Assembly: GCA_016713665.1 (NCBI GenBank)
Contig: JADJOR010000009.1
Span: 434,001-498,000 of the forward strand
Source of the DNA: Deltaproteobacteria bacterium
GTDB lineage: Bacteria; Myxococcota_A; UBA9160; UBA4427
Direction of reading: 5' to 3'
Length of the DNA stretch: 64,000 bases
A program made the position numbers and the translations under genes. A model generated the notes under the pieces. The model searched no databases and was not told the DNA's origin. It saw only the letters and a program-made list of their open reading frames with translations. Of this stretch, positions 7,131 to 14,858 are shown piece by piece. The first letter of the stretch is position 1; every line of letters begins with the position of its first letter.

Positions 7131-9852
7131 GCGGCTGCTCGCCTGGCTGCGCGCCCTCGGCCGGCCCGTCCTCGCGCGGACGGCGAAGCGCCGCGGGCGA
7201 CGCCGGCGTCCCGCGCAGCCGGGCCGGCTTCCGCTCGCCCGGAACGGCTCAGCGTCACGCGCTCCAGGTCGAGCCTGCCTCGAGGCACTGACCACGGCGG
7301 CCCTGGCGCTCCCGGGGCTCGCGGCCTCGGCCGAGCCGCGCGACGAGCTCCGCCTGCAATACGGCCGCTACGAGGAGGACGATCGCCGGCTGCCCGGAGT
7401 CCAGAGCCGCTTCGACCCGATCGACGTCGACTATCTGAATCTCGGGGCGACGGTCGGGCTCCTCGACCGCTGGAACTTCTCCCTCGACTATTTCCAGGAC
7501 ACCTGGTCCGGCGCGACGCCGATCGCGAGCGCCCCGCAGTCGCTCTTCGGCAATCGGGCGAGCGCGCCGGACGGCGTCTCCGGCGCGACGCCCTACGTCG
7601 TCGGCGATCTCTCCTTCGACGGCGATTTCCAGGTCCTCGAGTCGGATCTCTTCGGGACGCTCACCGGCCGCCCCGATCCGGGCCTCGTCCATACCCTGTC
7701 GTCGGCGTCGCCCGAGACGCGCAAGGAGGTCGATTTCGGCCTCGACTACGCCTGGGACGACGCGACGCTCGCCGGGAAGGGCGGGATCTCCGTGGAGCCC
7801 GACTATCTCTCGGGCTTCGCGCGTCTCGAGGGCGGGATCGACCTCGCGCGCAAGCGGACGCGGCTCGAGCTCGGGACGACGATCGCGCGGAGCGCCATCG
7901 ACTCCCATCTCGACCACGACGCGGTGCCCTATCTCGACTTCTCGAGCTACGCGGGCGAGATCCACAATCGGCGATCGGGGAGCCCGGTGCTGCGCGAGAC
8001 GCGCACGGACTGGACGCTCGACGCGGGGCTCCGCCAGATCCTGACGCCGACGACGCGGATCTCGACGTCGCTCCGGTACGAGCGGAGCCAGGGCTACCTC
8101 GCGAATCCCTACAAGGCCGTCGAGGTCGCCTTCATCGACCCGGAGCAGCAATTCCTGGCCCCGCCCGGCGGCTACTACGGCAGCGTCCACGCGCTCCTCG
8201 AGCGCCGGCCGGACGAGCGCAACCAGCTGATCTGGTCGACCCAGCTGCTGCAGGACGTCGCCGCGATCCACGGCGCCCTGAGTCTTCGTTATGCGCTCGC
8301 CCACGACGATTGGGGCATCGACGCGCACACGCTCGAGGCGCAATGGCGCCAGCAGCTCGGGACGACCTGGCTCGTCACACCGCGCTTCCGGTACACGAGC
8401 CAGGGCGCCGCCGACTTCTACCGCCCCTTTCTCGTCTCGCAGCAGGCCTACCAGACGGTCGTTTCGGACCCCGACGGCAACATCCTCTCCATCACGCCCT
8501 TCGATCCCGGCCTGCTTCCTGGCGACTACTCGGGGGATCATCGGCTCTCGGCCTTCGGAGTCGTCTCCGGCGGGATCGCGCTGCAGAAGCGGCTCTTCCG
8601 GGGCTTCGTGCTCGATCTCGGGTTCGAGTATTCGCGCTATGCAGGGAGCCTGCGGCTCGGGGGCGGAGGCGAGGCGAGCTTCACGCGCTACGACAGCTGG
8701 CTCGTGAACGCCTCCTTGCGCATCGATCTCGCGACGCTCGCCCTGGTCCGGGAAGGCGATCGCGAGCGCGGGCGAGCGCAGGGAAGCGCGGGCGTGGGCG
8801 CAGCCGGGAGCGAGGCCGACGGCCATGCGGGCGCTCACGCCGAGGGCCATGCCCGGGCCGAGGCCGGCGCCGCGAGCGTCCACGGCGCGGGGCACGCCCC
8901 CGCCGGCGTGATGTACGCCCACGCGCTGCCCCGGGCCGGCGACTTCATGATCGGCTACCGCACGATGTACATGCGCCGCGACGGCGACATCGTGAACGGC
9001 TCGAAGGCGCTCTCCGACGGCGAGATCATCGCCGGAGCCTGCGGTGCGGCGGCGTGCAGCTCGGCCGGCGAATCGATGGCCCACCAGATGCACATGCTCG
9101 ATCTCATGGTCGCTCCGACCTCCTGGCTCACGCTCTTGCTGATGCCGAGCTACGTCGACCAGGAGATGCGCCTGCGCGCCCTCGACGGCGCCGTCCCCGA
9201 CGTCCACGCGAATCACGATCATCACGCGACGGGCGGCTTCGGCGACACGCGCTTCGGCCCGATCGTAGGTCTGCTCCACCGCGACCACTACCAGGCGAAT
9301 CTCGCCCTCATCGTGAGCGCGCCCTCCGGCGACACGAGCGTCCGCTTCCGGCGCGACCATCAGAGCGAGCGCGGCTTCGTCCACTACGACATGCAGCTCG
9401 GCAGCGGGACCTGGGACTTCGTGCCGGCGCTCTCGTTTCAGGGCGAGCACGGCCGCTTGCGCTTCGGCGCCCAGACGAGCGCCACGATCCGCATGGAGGA
9501 GGAGGGGCCAACGGGCTATGCGCTGGGCGACGAGGCCCAGCTCACCGCCTGGGGTGGCGCGCGGCTCACCGACTGGCTGGGCGTGACGCTGCGCGCGCTC
9601 TACACCCATCAGGGGCGCATCCACGGTCGCTACGACCGGCCCATCGTCGTCCGCACGCCCCACGACCTCCCGGGCAACTCCGGAGGCGAGCTCTTCGACC
9701 TCGGCTTCGGCGTCGCCGTCGGCATCCCGCGCGGCGCCTTCGAGGGCATGCAGCTCTCCCTCGAATGGATCCAGCCCGTCGCCGAGGATTTTCGCGGCGA
9801 CCAGCTCGAGCGCACGGGCACGCTCGCCGCGACCTGGGGGATGGTCTTCTGA
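7117..9852 (+). CDS. DUF3570 beta-barrel fused to a second outer-membrane barrel, with flavinylation-type motif
   Basis: A 911-residue protein, about twice the usual DUF3570 length. Start GTG 7117 is preceded by GGAGGG and overlaps the DUF4266 gene by 14 bases. A long basic N-terminus leads to a signal peptide ending near ALPGLAASA. The first half is the DUF3570 barrel. Residues 152-158 read DGVSGAT, matching the Dxx(S/T)GA(T/S) site where ApbE attaches FMN through the last Thr/Ser. A His-rich linker (about 560-600, e.g. DGHAGAHAEGHARAEAG) joins a second barrel of the phenol-degradation/transporter type, rich in Met and His (MAHQMHMLDLM, HANHDHH). The fusion and the motif together suggest an outer-membrane redox or metal-handling protein; that role is inferred. 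Confidence 0.82.
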   Translation: MVVTRRLLAWLRALGRPVLARTAKRRGRRRRPAQPGRLPLARNGSASRAPGRACLEALTTAALALPGLAASAEPRDELRLQYGRYEEDDRRLPGVQSRFDPIDVDYLNLGATVGLLDRWNFSLDYFQDTWSGATPIASAPQSLFGNRASAPDGVSGATPYVVGDLSFDGDFQVLESDLFGTLTGRPDPGLVHTLSSASPETRKEVDFGLDYAWDDATLAGKGGISVEPDYLSGFARLEGGIDLARKRTRLELGTTIARSAIDSHLDHDAVPYLDFSSYAGEIHNRRSGSPVLRETRTDWTLDAGLRQILTPTTRISTSLRYERSQGYLANPYKAVEVAFIDPEQQFLAPPGGYYGSVHALLERRPDERNQLIWSTQLLQDVAAIHGALSLRYALAHDDWGIDAHTLEAQWRQQLGTTWLVTPRFRYTSQGAADFYRPFLVSQQAYQTVVSDPDGNILSITPFDPGLLPGDYSGDHRLSAFGVVSGGIALQKRLFRGFVLDLGFEYSRYAGSLRLGGGGEASFTRYDSWLVNASLRIDLATLALVREGDRERGRAQGSAGVGAAGSEADGHAGAHAEGHARAEAGAASVHGAGHAPAGVMYAHALPRAGDFMIGYRTMYMRRDGDIVNGSKALSDGEIIAGACGAAACSSAGESMAHQMHMLDLMVAPTSWLTLLLMPSYVDQEMRLRALDGAVPDVHANHDHHATGGFGDTRFGPIVGLLHRDHYQANLALIVSAPSGDTSVRFRRDHQSERGFVHYDMQLGSGTWDFVPALSFQGEHGRLRFGAQTSATIRMEEEGPTGYALGDEAQLTAWGGARLTDWLGVTLRALYTHQGRIHGRYDRPIVVRTPHDLPGNSGGELFDLGFGVAVGIPRGAFEGMQLSLEWIQPVAEDFRGDQLERTGTLAATWGMVF

Positions 9853-10820
9853 CGCCGCCGAAGCCCAAGCCGAAGCTGCGGAGGCCGACTTCGACCGGGC
9901 ACGACCTCGTCCGGCGCTTTCGCGCGATGGGTTCGCCCTGCGAGATCCGGATCGATCGCCCTGCCTCCGTCGACGGGGCGCGCGTCGAGCGGGCGCTCGA
10001 CGACGCCGTCGCCGAGATCGAGCGGCTCGAAGCGCGTTATTCGCGCTACCGGGAATCGAGCTTTCTCTCGCAGATCAATCGGATCGCCGCGGCCGGCGGT
10101 GCCCTCGAGGTCGACCTCGAGACGGCGAGCCTGCTCGACTACGCGGCGACCTGTCATGTCCAGAGCGAGGGCCTCTTCGACGTCACGTCGGGGATCCTGC
10201 GGCGCGCGTGGCGCTTCGCCGAGGGAAGGCTCCCCGAGCCGGGGGCGATCGAGGCGCTGCTGCCGCGAGTCGGCTTCGAGAAGCTCCGCTGGCAGAGTCC
10301 GCGGCTCGCGTTCCCCGTGCCGGGGCTCGAGCTCGATTTCGGGGGCATCGTGAAGGAGTACGCCGCCGATCGCGTGGCGGGAGCACTTCAGGCCGCGGGG
10401 CTGCGACACGCTCTCGTCAATCTCGGCGGCGACGTGCGGGTCGCCGGGCCGCGGGCGGACGGTGGACCCTGGCGGATCGGGATCCGCCATCCGCGGCGGC
10501 CGGGTTCTCTCGTGCTCGACGTGCCGCTCTACGAGGGCGGGCTCTCGACGAGCGGCGACTACGAGCGCTGCATCGAGATCGACGGCGTGCGCTACGGCCA
10601 CGTCCTCGATCCGCGCACGGGTTGGCCCGTGCGCTTCATGGCGTCGGCGAGCGTCGTCGCGCCGCTCTGCGTCGTCGCCGGGAGCGCCTCGACCATCGCG
10701 ATGCTCCGGGGCGAGGGGGGCGCTGCCTGGCTCGAAGGGCTCGGGCTTCCCTGCCTCTGGATCGACGTCGAGGGCCGGATGGGCGGCTCCCTCGTCCGTT
10801 CCGAAGCGAATTCGGACTAG
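9849..10820 (+). CDS. apbE: ApbE-type FAD:protein FMN transferase
   Basis: This enzyme transfers FMN from FAD to a Thr/Ser of a target protein. Family signatures are RFRAMGSPCEIRI near the start, SFLSQINR, GLFDVTSGILRRAW, LELDFGGIVKEYAADRV, LVNLGGDVRVAG, GGLSTSGDYER and the metal/FAD site HVLDPRTGWPV. No ATG, GTG or TTG lies in frame before the conserved N-terminus. The only upstream candidates are CTG codons, and CTG 9849 overlaps the DUF3570 stop as CTGA. The first ATG (9927) would fall inside the conserved region. No signal peptide is visible, so how the enzyme meets an exported substrate is unclear. The likely substrate is the DUF3570 protein encoded just upstream. Confidence 0.82.
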   Translation: MTPPKPKPKLRRPTSTGHDLVRRFRAMGSPCEIRIDRPASVDGARVERALDDAVAEIERLEARYSRYRESSFLSQINRIAAAGGALEVDLETASLLDYAATCHVQSEGLFDVTSGILRRAWRFAEGRLPEPGAIEALLPRVGFEKLRWQSPRLAFPVPGLELDFGGIVKEYAADRVAGALQAAGLRHALVNLGGDVRVAGPRADGGPWRIGIRHPRRPGSLVLDVPLYEGGLSTSGDYERCIEIDGVRYGHVLDPRTGWPVRFMASASVVAPLCVVAGSASTIAMLRGEGGAAWLEGLGLPCLWIDVEGRMGGSLVRSEANSD

Positions 10821-11016
10821 CAGGGGAGTCCCGTCCCCGAGCTTGCGCGTCCGCTTCCGATCGGCTGCCTGCGGACGACGATCTCGCTACCGGGATCCGA
10901 TCGACCGACCGCTTCGCCCCGCATCGTTCCCTGACACAAGACCGGGTCGACGGGCCACTCATCGTCAGACGCGAACGAGGCCGCAGTCCCTGCGGTCGCT
11001 TCGTGCGGAGGTCGCA

Positions 11017-12042
11017 ATGCCTTTCTTCGATGCCTTCACCCAGGATGTAGCCGTCGATCTCGGCTGTTCGACCGTGCGCGTCTACGTGCGGGGCAAGGGG
11101 CTCGTCGCGGTCGAGCCGAACCTGGTCGCGGCGCGCAAGAGCGGGCCGAATTGCGGCGAGGTGCTCTCGGTCGGTGTCGAGGCGGCTCACATGATCGGGC
11201 GGACGCCGCAGGAGGTCGCGGTCGTGCGGCCGGTGCGCGGCGGGGCGATCGCGGATCTCGATTGCATGGAGGCGATGCTCCGCCATCTCGCCCACGAGAC
11301 GGGCTTTCTCGGCCGCCTGCGGCGGCCTCGGCTCACGATCCCGGTGCCCCTCGACCTGTCCTCGGTCGAGCGACGCGCGGTCCAGGAATGTGGCAAGCAG
11401 ATCGGGGCCCGCGAGGTCCGGATGGTGCCGAAGGTCGTCGCGGCGGCGATCGGCCTCGGGCTCTCGGAGGAGCGGCCGCAGGGACATTTCATCCTCGACA
11501 TCGGCGGCGGCACGACCGAGGCCGCGGTCGTCTCGATCTCGGGCGTGGTGACGTCGCGGACGCTGCGGCTCGGGGGAACGAGCCTGAACGATGCCCTCGT
11601 CAACTTCGTGCGCCGGAAGTTCAACCTCCTGATCGGCGACGAGACGGCGGAGCGGCTCAAGCTCATCCTCGGCAGCGCCTATCCCTCGGACCTGTCGCGC
11701 AAGCTCGAGATCCGGGGGCGGGACCTGATCTCCGGCGTGCCGAAGGCGGTCGAGATCGGGTCGGAGGAGACGCGCGAGGCCCTCGAGGAGTCGGTCTCCG
11801 AGATCGTGGCCGTCGTCTGCGAGCTGCTCGAGAACACCCCGCCCGAGGTCGCGAGCGACATCTTTTCCCAGGGCCTCGTCCTGATCGGGGGCGGCTCGCT
11901 CCTCGGCCAGCTCGACCTGCGGCTGCGCGAGGCGACGGGCCTCCTCGCCGTCCGCGCCGACGACGGCACCAACACGGTCGTGATGGGCGCGGGCAGGATC
12001 CTCGAGGATCCCGAAGGCTACTCCGGGCTCTTCTCGGCCTGA
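11017..12042 (+). CDS. mreB: Rod-shape actin homologue MreB
   Basis: A 341-residue actin-fold ATPase: phosphate-1 loop DVAVDLGCSTVRVYV, phosphate-2 motif FILDIGGGTTEAAVV and the adenosine region LIGGGSLLGQLD. Length and motif order are those of MreB, which forms membrane-attached filaments guiding cell-wall synthesis. ATG 11017 has GGAGG six bases upstream. The usual mreC/mreD partners are absent and the next gene is unrelated, so this may be a second, solitary MreB copy. The 196 bases before it contain no gene that I can support. Confidence 0.87.
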   Translation: MPFFDAFTQDVAVDLGCSTVRVYVRGKGLVAVEPNLVAARKSGPNCGEVLSVGVEAAHMIGRTPQEVAVVRPVRGGAIADLDCMEAMLRHLAHETGFLGRLRRPRLTIPVPLDLSSVERRAVQECGKQIGAREVRMVPKVVAAAIGLGLSEERPQGHFILDIGGGTTEAAVVSISGVVTSRTLRLGGTSLNDALVNFVRRKFNLLIGDETAERLKLILGSAYPSDLSRKLEIRGRDLISGVPKAVEIGSEETREALEESVSEIVAVVCELLENTPPEVASDIFSQGLVLIGGGSLLGQLDLRLREATGLLAVRADDGTNTVVMGAGRILEDPEGYSGLFSA

Positions 12043-12138
12043 GCGTCGCGCGCATCGTCGGGCCCAGCTTCGGGCACTTCGCCCGACCATCCGCGCCTTG
12101 CGGTCGAACGTTCGCGGCGCGCGAGGCGTCGGCTCGTC

Positions 12139-12144
12139 TATCGT
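12139..12144 (+). promoter_or_regulatory. -10 element TATCGT, predicted leaderless start
   Basis: TATCGT followed by six bases and the ATG of the fatty-acid hydroxylase gene. No convincing -35 at 16-18 bases. Confidence 0.45.
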
Positions 12145-12150
12145 AGAGAC

Positions 12151-12951
12151 ATGTTCCTGCAACTCTTCGAAGGCCTTCCGTTCTACCTCCTCTGGCCCGC
12201 CCTCGCCGCGGTCGGCGTCGGCTGGTACCTGCTGATCTGCGGCGGGCTCTACCTGCTGCTCCATCGATCCCGCTACGCGGAGAAGGCCCGCCGCTGGAAG
12301 ACCCAGATCCAGTCGACCCGCGCCGATCAGGTCCGGGGCGAGATCGTCGACGGCGTGCTCTCGATGTCGATGGTGATGGGCAGCATCGCGATCGCCTTCT
12401 GGTGCTCCTACCACGGCTACAACCGGCTCTACGCCTCGCCGACCGACTACCCGCTCTGGTACATCCCGATCAGCATCTTCGGCGTCTTCATCGTGATGGA
12501 GGTCTTCGAGTGGACGTTCCACTGGGCCTGTCATCGGAACGACCTCCTCTGGAAGGTCCACAAGCACCACCACCGCTACGCCAACCCGACGCCCTTCGGC
12601 GTGATGGCCGACCAGCCGATCGACATGTTCATCAAGTCGTCGCCGATCCTCTGGATCCCGCTCCTGTTCCCGATCTGGGATGTGGCCCTGATCGGCACCT
12701 TCGCGACCATGAACTTCCTCTACGGGACCTATCTCCACGCCGGCTTCGATCCGCCCTGGATGCCCTCGCCCCATAGCCGCTTCCTCGTCTCGGCCTGGCA
12801 CCACAACGAGCACCACGCCGGCTCCCTCGACCACAACTACGGCTTCTTCACGGGCGCCCTCGACATCCTCTTCGGGACCCGCCTCACGCCCAACGACAAG
12901 GTCGAGAAGCGCCCGAGCTATCGCTGCACCGAGTGCCGCACGAGCGCGTGA
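12151..12951 (+). CDS. Sterol desaturase / fatty acid hydroxylase family membrane protein
   Basis: A 266-residue di-iron membrane enzyme with about four hydrophobic segments and the three His boxes of the family: HWACH (124-128), HKHHH (137-141) and HHNEHH (217-222). Members hydroxylate or desaturate sterols, carotenoids or long acyl chains using O2 and an electron donor. The substrate is not evident. A KshA-like Rieske oxygenase lies two genes downstream, so a sterol or other terpenoid substrate is possible. The C-terminus has a CTEC pair. It is the first gene of a tight plus-strand set (3-base gap to the next). Confidence 0.82.
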   Translation: MFLQLFEGLPFYLLWPALAAVGVGWYLLICGGLYLLLHRSRYAEKARRWKTQIQSTRADQVRGEIVDGVLSMSMVMGSIAIAFWCSYHGYNRLYASPTDYPLWYIPISIFGVFIVMEVFEWTFHWACHRNDLLWKVHKHHHRYANPTPFGVMADQPIDMFIKSSPILWIPLLFPIWDVALIGTFATMNFLYGTYLHAGFDPPWMPSPHSRFLVSAWHHNEHHAGSLDHNYGFFTGALDILFGTRLTPNDKVEKRPSYRCTECRTSA

Positions 12952-12954
12952 GGC

Positions 12955-13818
12955 ATGTGCCGCTTCCTCTTCTATCACGGCCCGCCGATCCGGATCGCGG
13001 AGCTCGTGACGGAGCCGCGGCACTCGCTGATCCGCCAGAGCGTCCAGAGCCGCGAGCGCGAGGAGCCGCTCAACGGGGACGGCTTCGGCATCGCCTGGTA
13101 CGTCCCCCATCTCGATTCCCGGCCTGCGCTCTTCCGCTCGATCACCCCGGCCTGGAACAACGCGAATCTGCTCGAGCTCGCCCGGGTGATCGAGAGCCCC
13201 TGCATCCTCGCCCACGTCCGGGCGGCGACCCAGGTTCGCGCCGTTTCCGAGGTCAACTGCCATCCGTTCAAGCACGGCACGCTCTCGATGATGCACAACG
13301 GCGATCTCGGGGGATTCGAAGGACTGCGGCGTCGGCTCCAGGCCGGGCTCTCCGACGAGGCCTTCTCGCTGATCGCGGGCTCGACCGACTCGGAGCACCT
13401 CTTCGCAATGATGGTCGACGCCCTGCGCCAGGAGACGAGCGAGCCGGAGCGTGCCGACGGCGGAGCGCTGTCGCGGGCCCTCGTCCGGGCCTTCGCGGAG
13501 GTGCTCGCCCTCTCGGGAACGGCGGGCACCGAGGATTCCTACCTGAACGTCGTCTTCAGCAACGGTCGCGCCTCCGTCGTGTCGCGCTTCACGACGGAGC
13601 CCGGCTACGACGGCGAGAGCCTCCACCTCCACCGGGGCCTGCGCTATGTCTGTATCGACGGGGCGTGTCGGATGATCGCCCCGGACGAGCGGGGCGGGGC
13701 GGTGATCGTGTCTTCCGAGCCGCTCTCGGACGATCCGGGCTGGACGGTGGTGCCCCGCAATCATCTGGTCGTCGTCGACGCGGATCGGAGCGTCCGGCTG
13801 GAACCGATCGCGGTCTGA
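12955..13818 (+). CDS. Class II glutamine amidotransferase (YafJ-like)
   Basis: A 287-residue Ntn-hydrolase domain. Cys2 right after the start Met is the nucleophile; other family landmarks are NGDGFGIAWY, ILAHVRAATQ, VNCHPF, MMHNGDLGGFEG and STDSEHLFAMM. Stand-alone proteins of this type hydrolyse or transfer the gamma-amide or amine of glutamine or gamma-glutamyl compounds; EgtC of ergothioneine synthesis is a relative. No partner synthetase is next to it. It begins three bases after the hydroxylase gene and precedes the Rieske oxygenase gene by 22 bases, so the three are probably co-transcribed. Confidence 0.82.
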   Translation: MCRFLFYHGPPIRIAELVTEPRHSLIRQSVQSREREEPLNGDGFGIAWYVPHLDSRPALFRSITPAWNNANLLELARVIESPCILAHVRAATQVRAVSEVNCHPFKHGTLSMMHNGDLGGFEGLRRRLQAGLSDEAFSLIAGSTDSEHLFAMMVDALRQETSEPERADGGALSRALVRAFAEVLALSGTAGTEDSYLNVVFSNGRASVVSRFTTEPGYDGESLHLHRGLRYVCIDGACRMIAPDERGGAVIVSSEPLSDDPGWTVVPRNHLVVVDADRSVRLEPIAV

Positions 13819-13840
13819 GCGGGCGGCGGGAGGATTCGCG

Positions 13841-14800
13841 ATGGGTCGGTTTCCGTTCGGCATACCCTACGGCTGGTATCCCGTCGCATGGAGCTTCGAG
13901 CTCGAGCGGGGCGCGGTCGCGAAGCGCCGCTACTTCGCGCGCGAGCTCGTCCTGTTTCGCGGCGACTCGGGCGCGGTCTCGGTCCTCGATGCCCATTGTC
14001 CGCATCTCGGCGCCCATCTCGGGGTCGGCGGGAAGGTCGAGGGCGACACGCTGCGCTGTCCGTTCCATGGCTGGCGCTTCTCGGGCGACGGGCAGTGCGT
14101 CGAGATTCCGTATGCGAATCGCAAACCCGCGCAGGCGCGCGCCTTCGCCTATCCGGTCCGCGAGAGCGGGGGCGTCGTCTGGGCCTGGTACCACCCGAAG
14201 CGGGCGGAGCCCTGCTTCGAGCCTCCGGAGATCCCCGAGTACGGGGCCGACGACTGGATGGGGGAGTGGACGCCATACGAATGGACCGTGAAGACGCATC
14301 CCCAGGAGGTCGCCGAGAACAGCGTCGACTGGCCCCATTTCCACGAGATCCACCACATGGAGCCGCCGCCGGATCGCGACGTGCGCTTCGAGGGCCACGA
14401 GATCCGCTGGCATGCGGCGACGACGAAGAGCGTCTCGACCCTCGACGGGGCGGCGGATTCGATCCGGGTCGTGGGACGCAATCCCGGGCTCGGCTGCAGC
14501 TACGTGCGTTATTCGGGGATGGGCGATTCGGTCATCGTGATGGGAATGACGCCGATCGACGGTGAGGCGATGCACATGCGCTTCGGCGTGATCGGCAAGA
14601 AGAACGGCCGCAGCGATTCCGAGATGGCGTCCTTCCAGAAGGCCTATGCCGACGACATGGCGCTCGCCGTCGAGCAGGACTTCCCGATCTGGGAGAACAA
14701 GGTCTACCACGCGGCCCCGCGGCTGTGCGACGGCGACGGACCCGTGCCGGACTTCCGGCGGTGGGCGGCCCAGTTCTACGTGGCCGACGACGCGCGTTAG
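13841..14800 (+). CDS. KshA-like Rieske 2Fe-2S oxygenase
   Basis: A 319-residue terminal oxygenase. The Rieske cluster ligands are Cys53/His55 (CPHLGAHL) and Cys73/His76 (CPFHGW). The mononuclear iron site lies in ENSVDWPHFHEIHH, with Asp163 bridging and His166/His171 as ligands. This spacing resembles the KshA/VanA and cholesterol 7-desaturase branch, which acts on steroids or demethylates aryl ethers. GGGAGG precedes ATG 13841. The required reductase is not in the window. With the sterol-desaturase-family protein in the same set, steroid or hopanoid/sterol modification is a reasonable but unproven role. Confidence 0.83.
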   Translation: MGRFPFGIPYGWYPVAWSFELERGAVAKRRYFARELVLFRGDSGAVSVLDAHCPHLGAHLGVGGKVEGDTLRCPFHGWRFSGDGQCVEIPYANRKPAQARAFAYPVRESGGVVWAWYHPKRAEPCFEPPEIPEYGADDWMGEWTPYEWTVKTHPQEVAENSVDWPHFHEIHHMEPPPDRDVRFEGHEIRWHAATTKSVSTLDGAADSIRVVGRNPGLGCSYVRYSGMGDSVIVMGMTPIDGEAMHMRFGVIGKKNGRSDSEMASFQKAYADDMALAVEQDFPIWENKVYHAAPRLCDGDGPVPDFRRWAAQFYVADDAR

Positions 14801-14858
14801 GCGGGCAGTCGCGGGCTGCGCGTCGCGACGCCCCGGCCACCGCCCGGTCACGCCCGGC

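Noticed and set aside
10636..13863. A 1075-codon open frame on the minus strand opposite mreB and the hydroxylase set
   Set aside because: Arg/Asp/Glu-rich translation with no family likeness; it is the antisense shadow of high-GC genes that have clear motifs on the plus strand.
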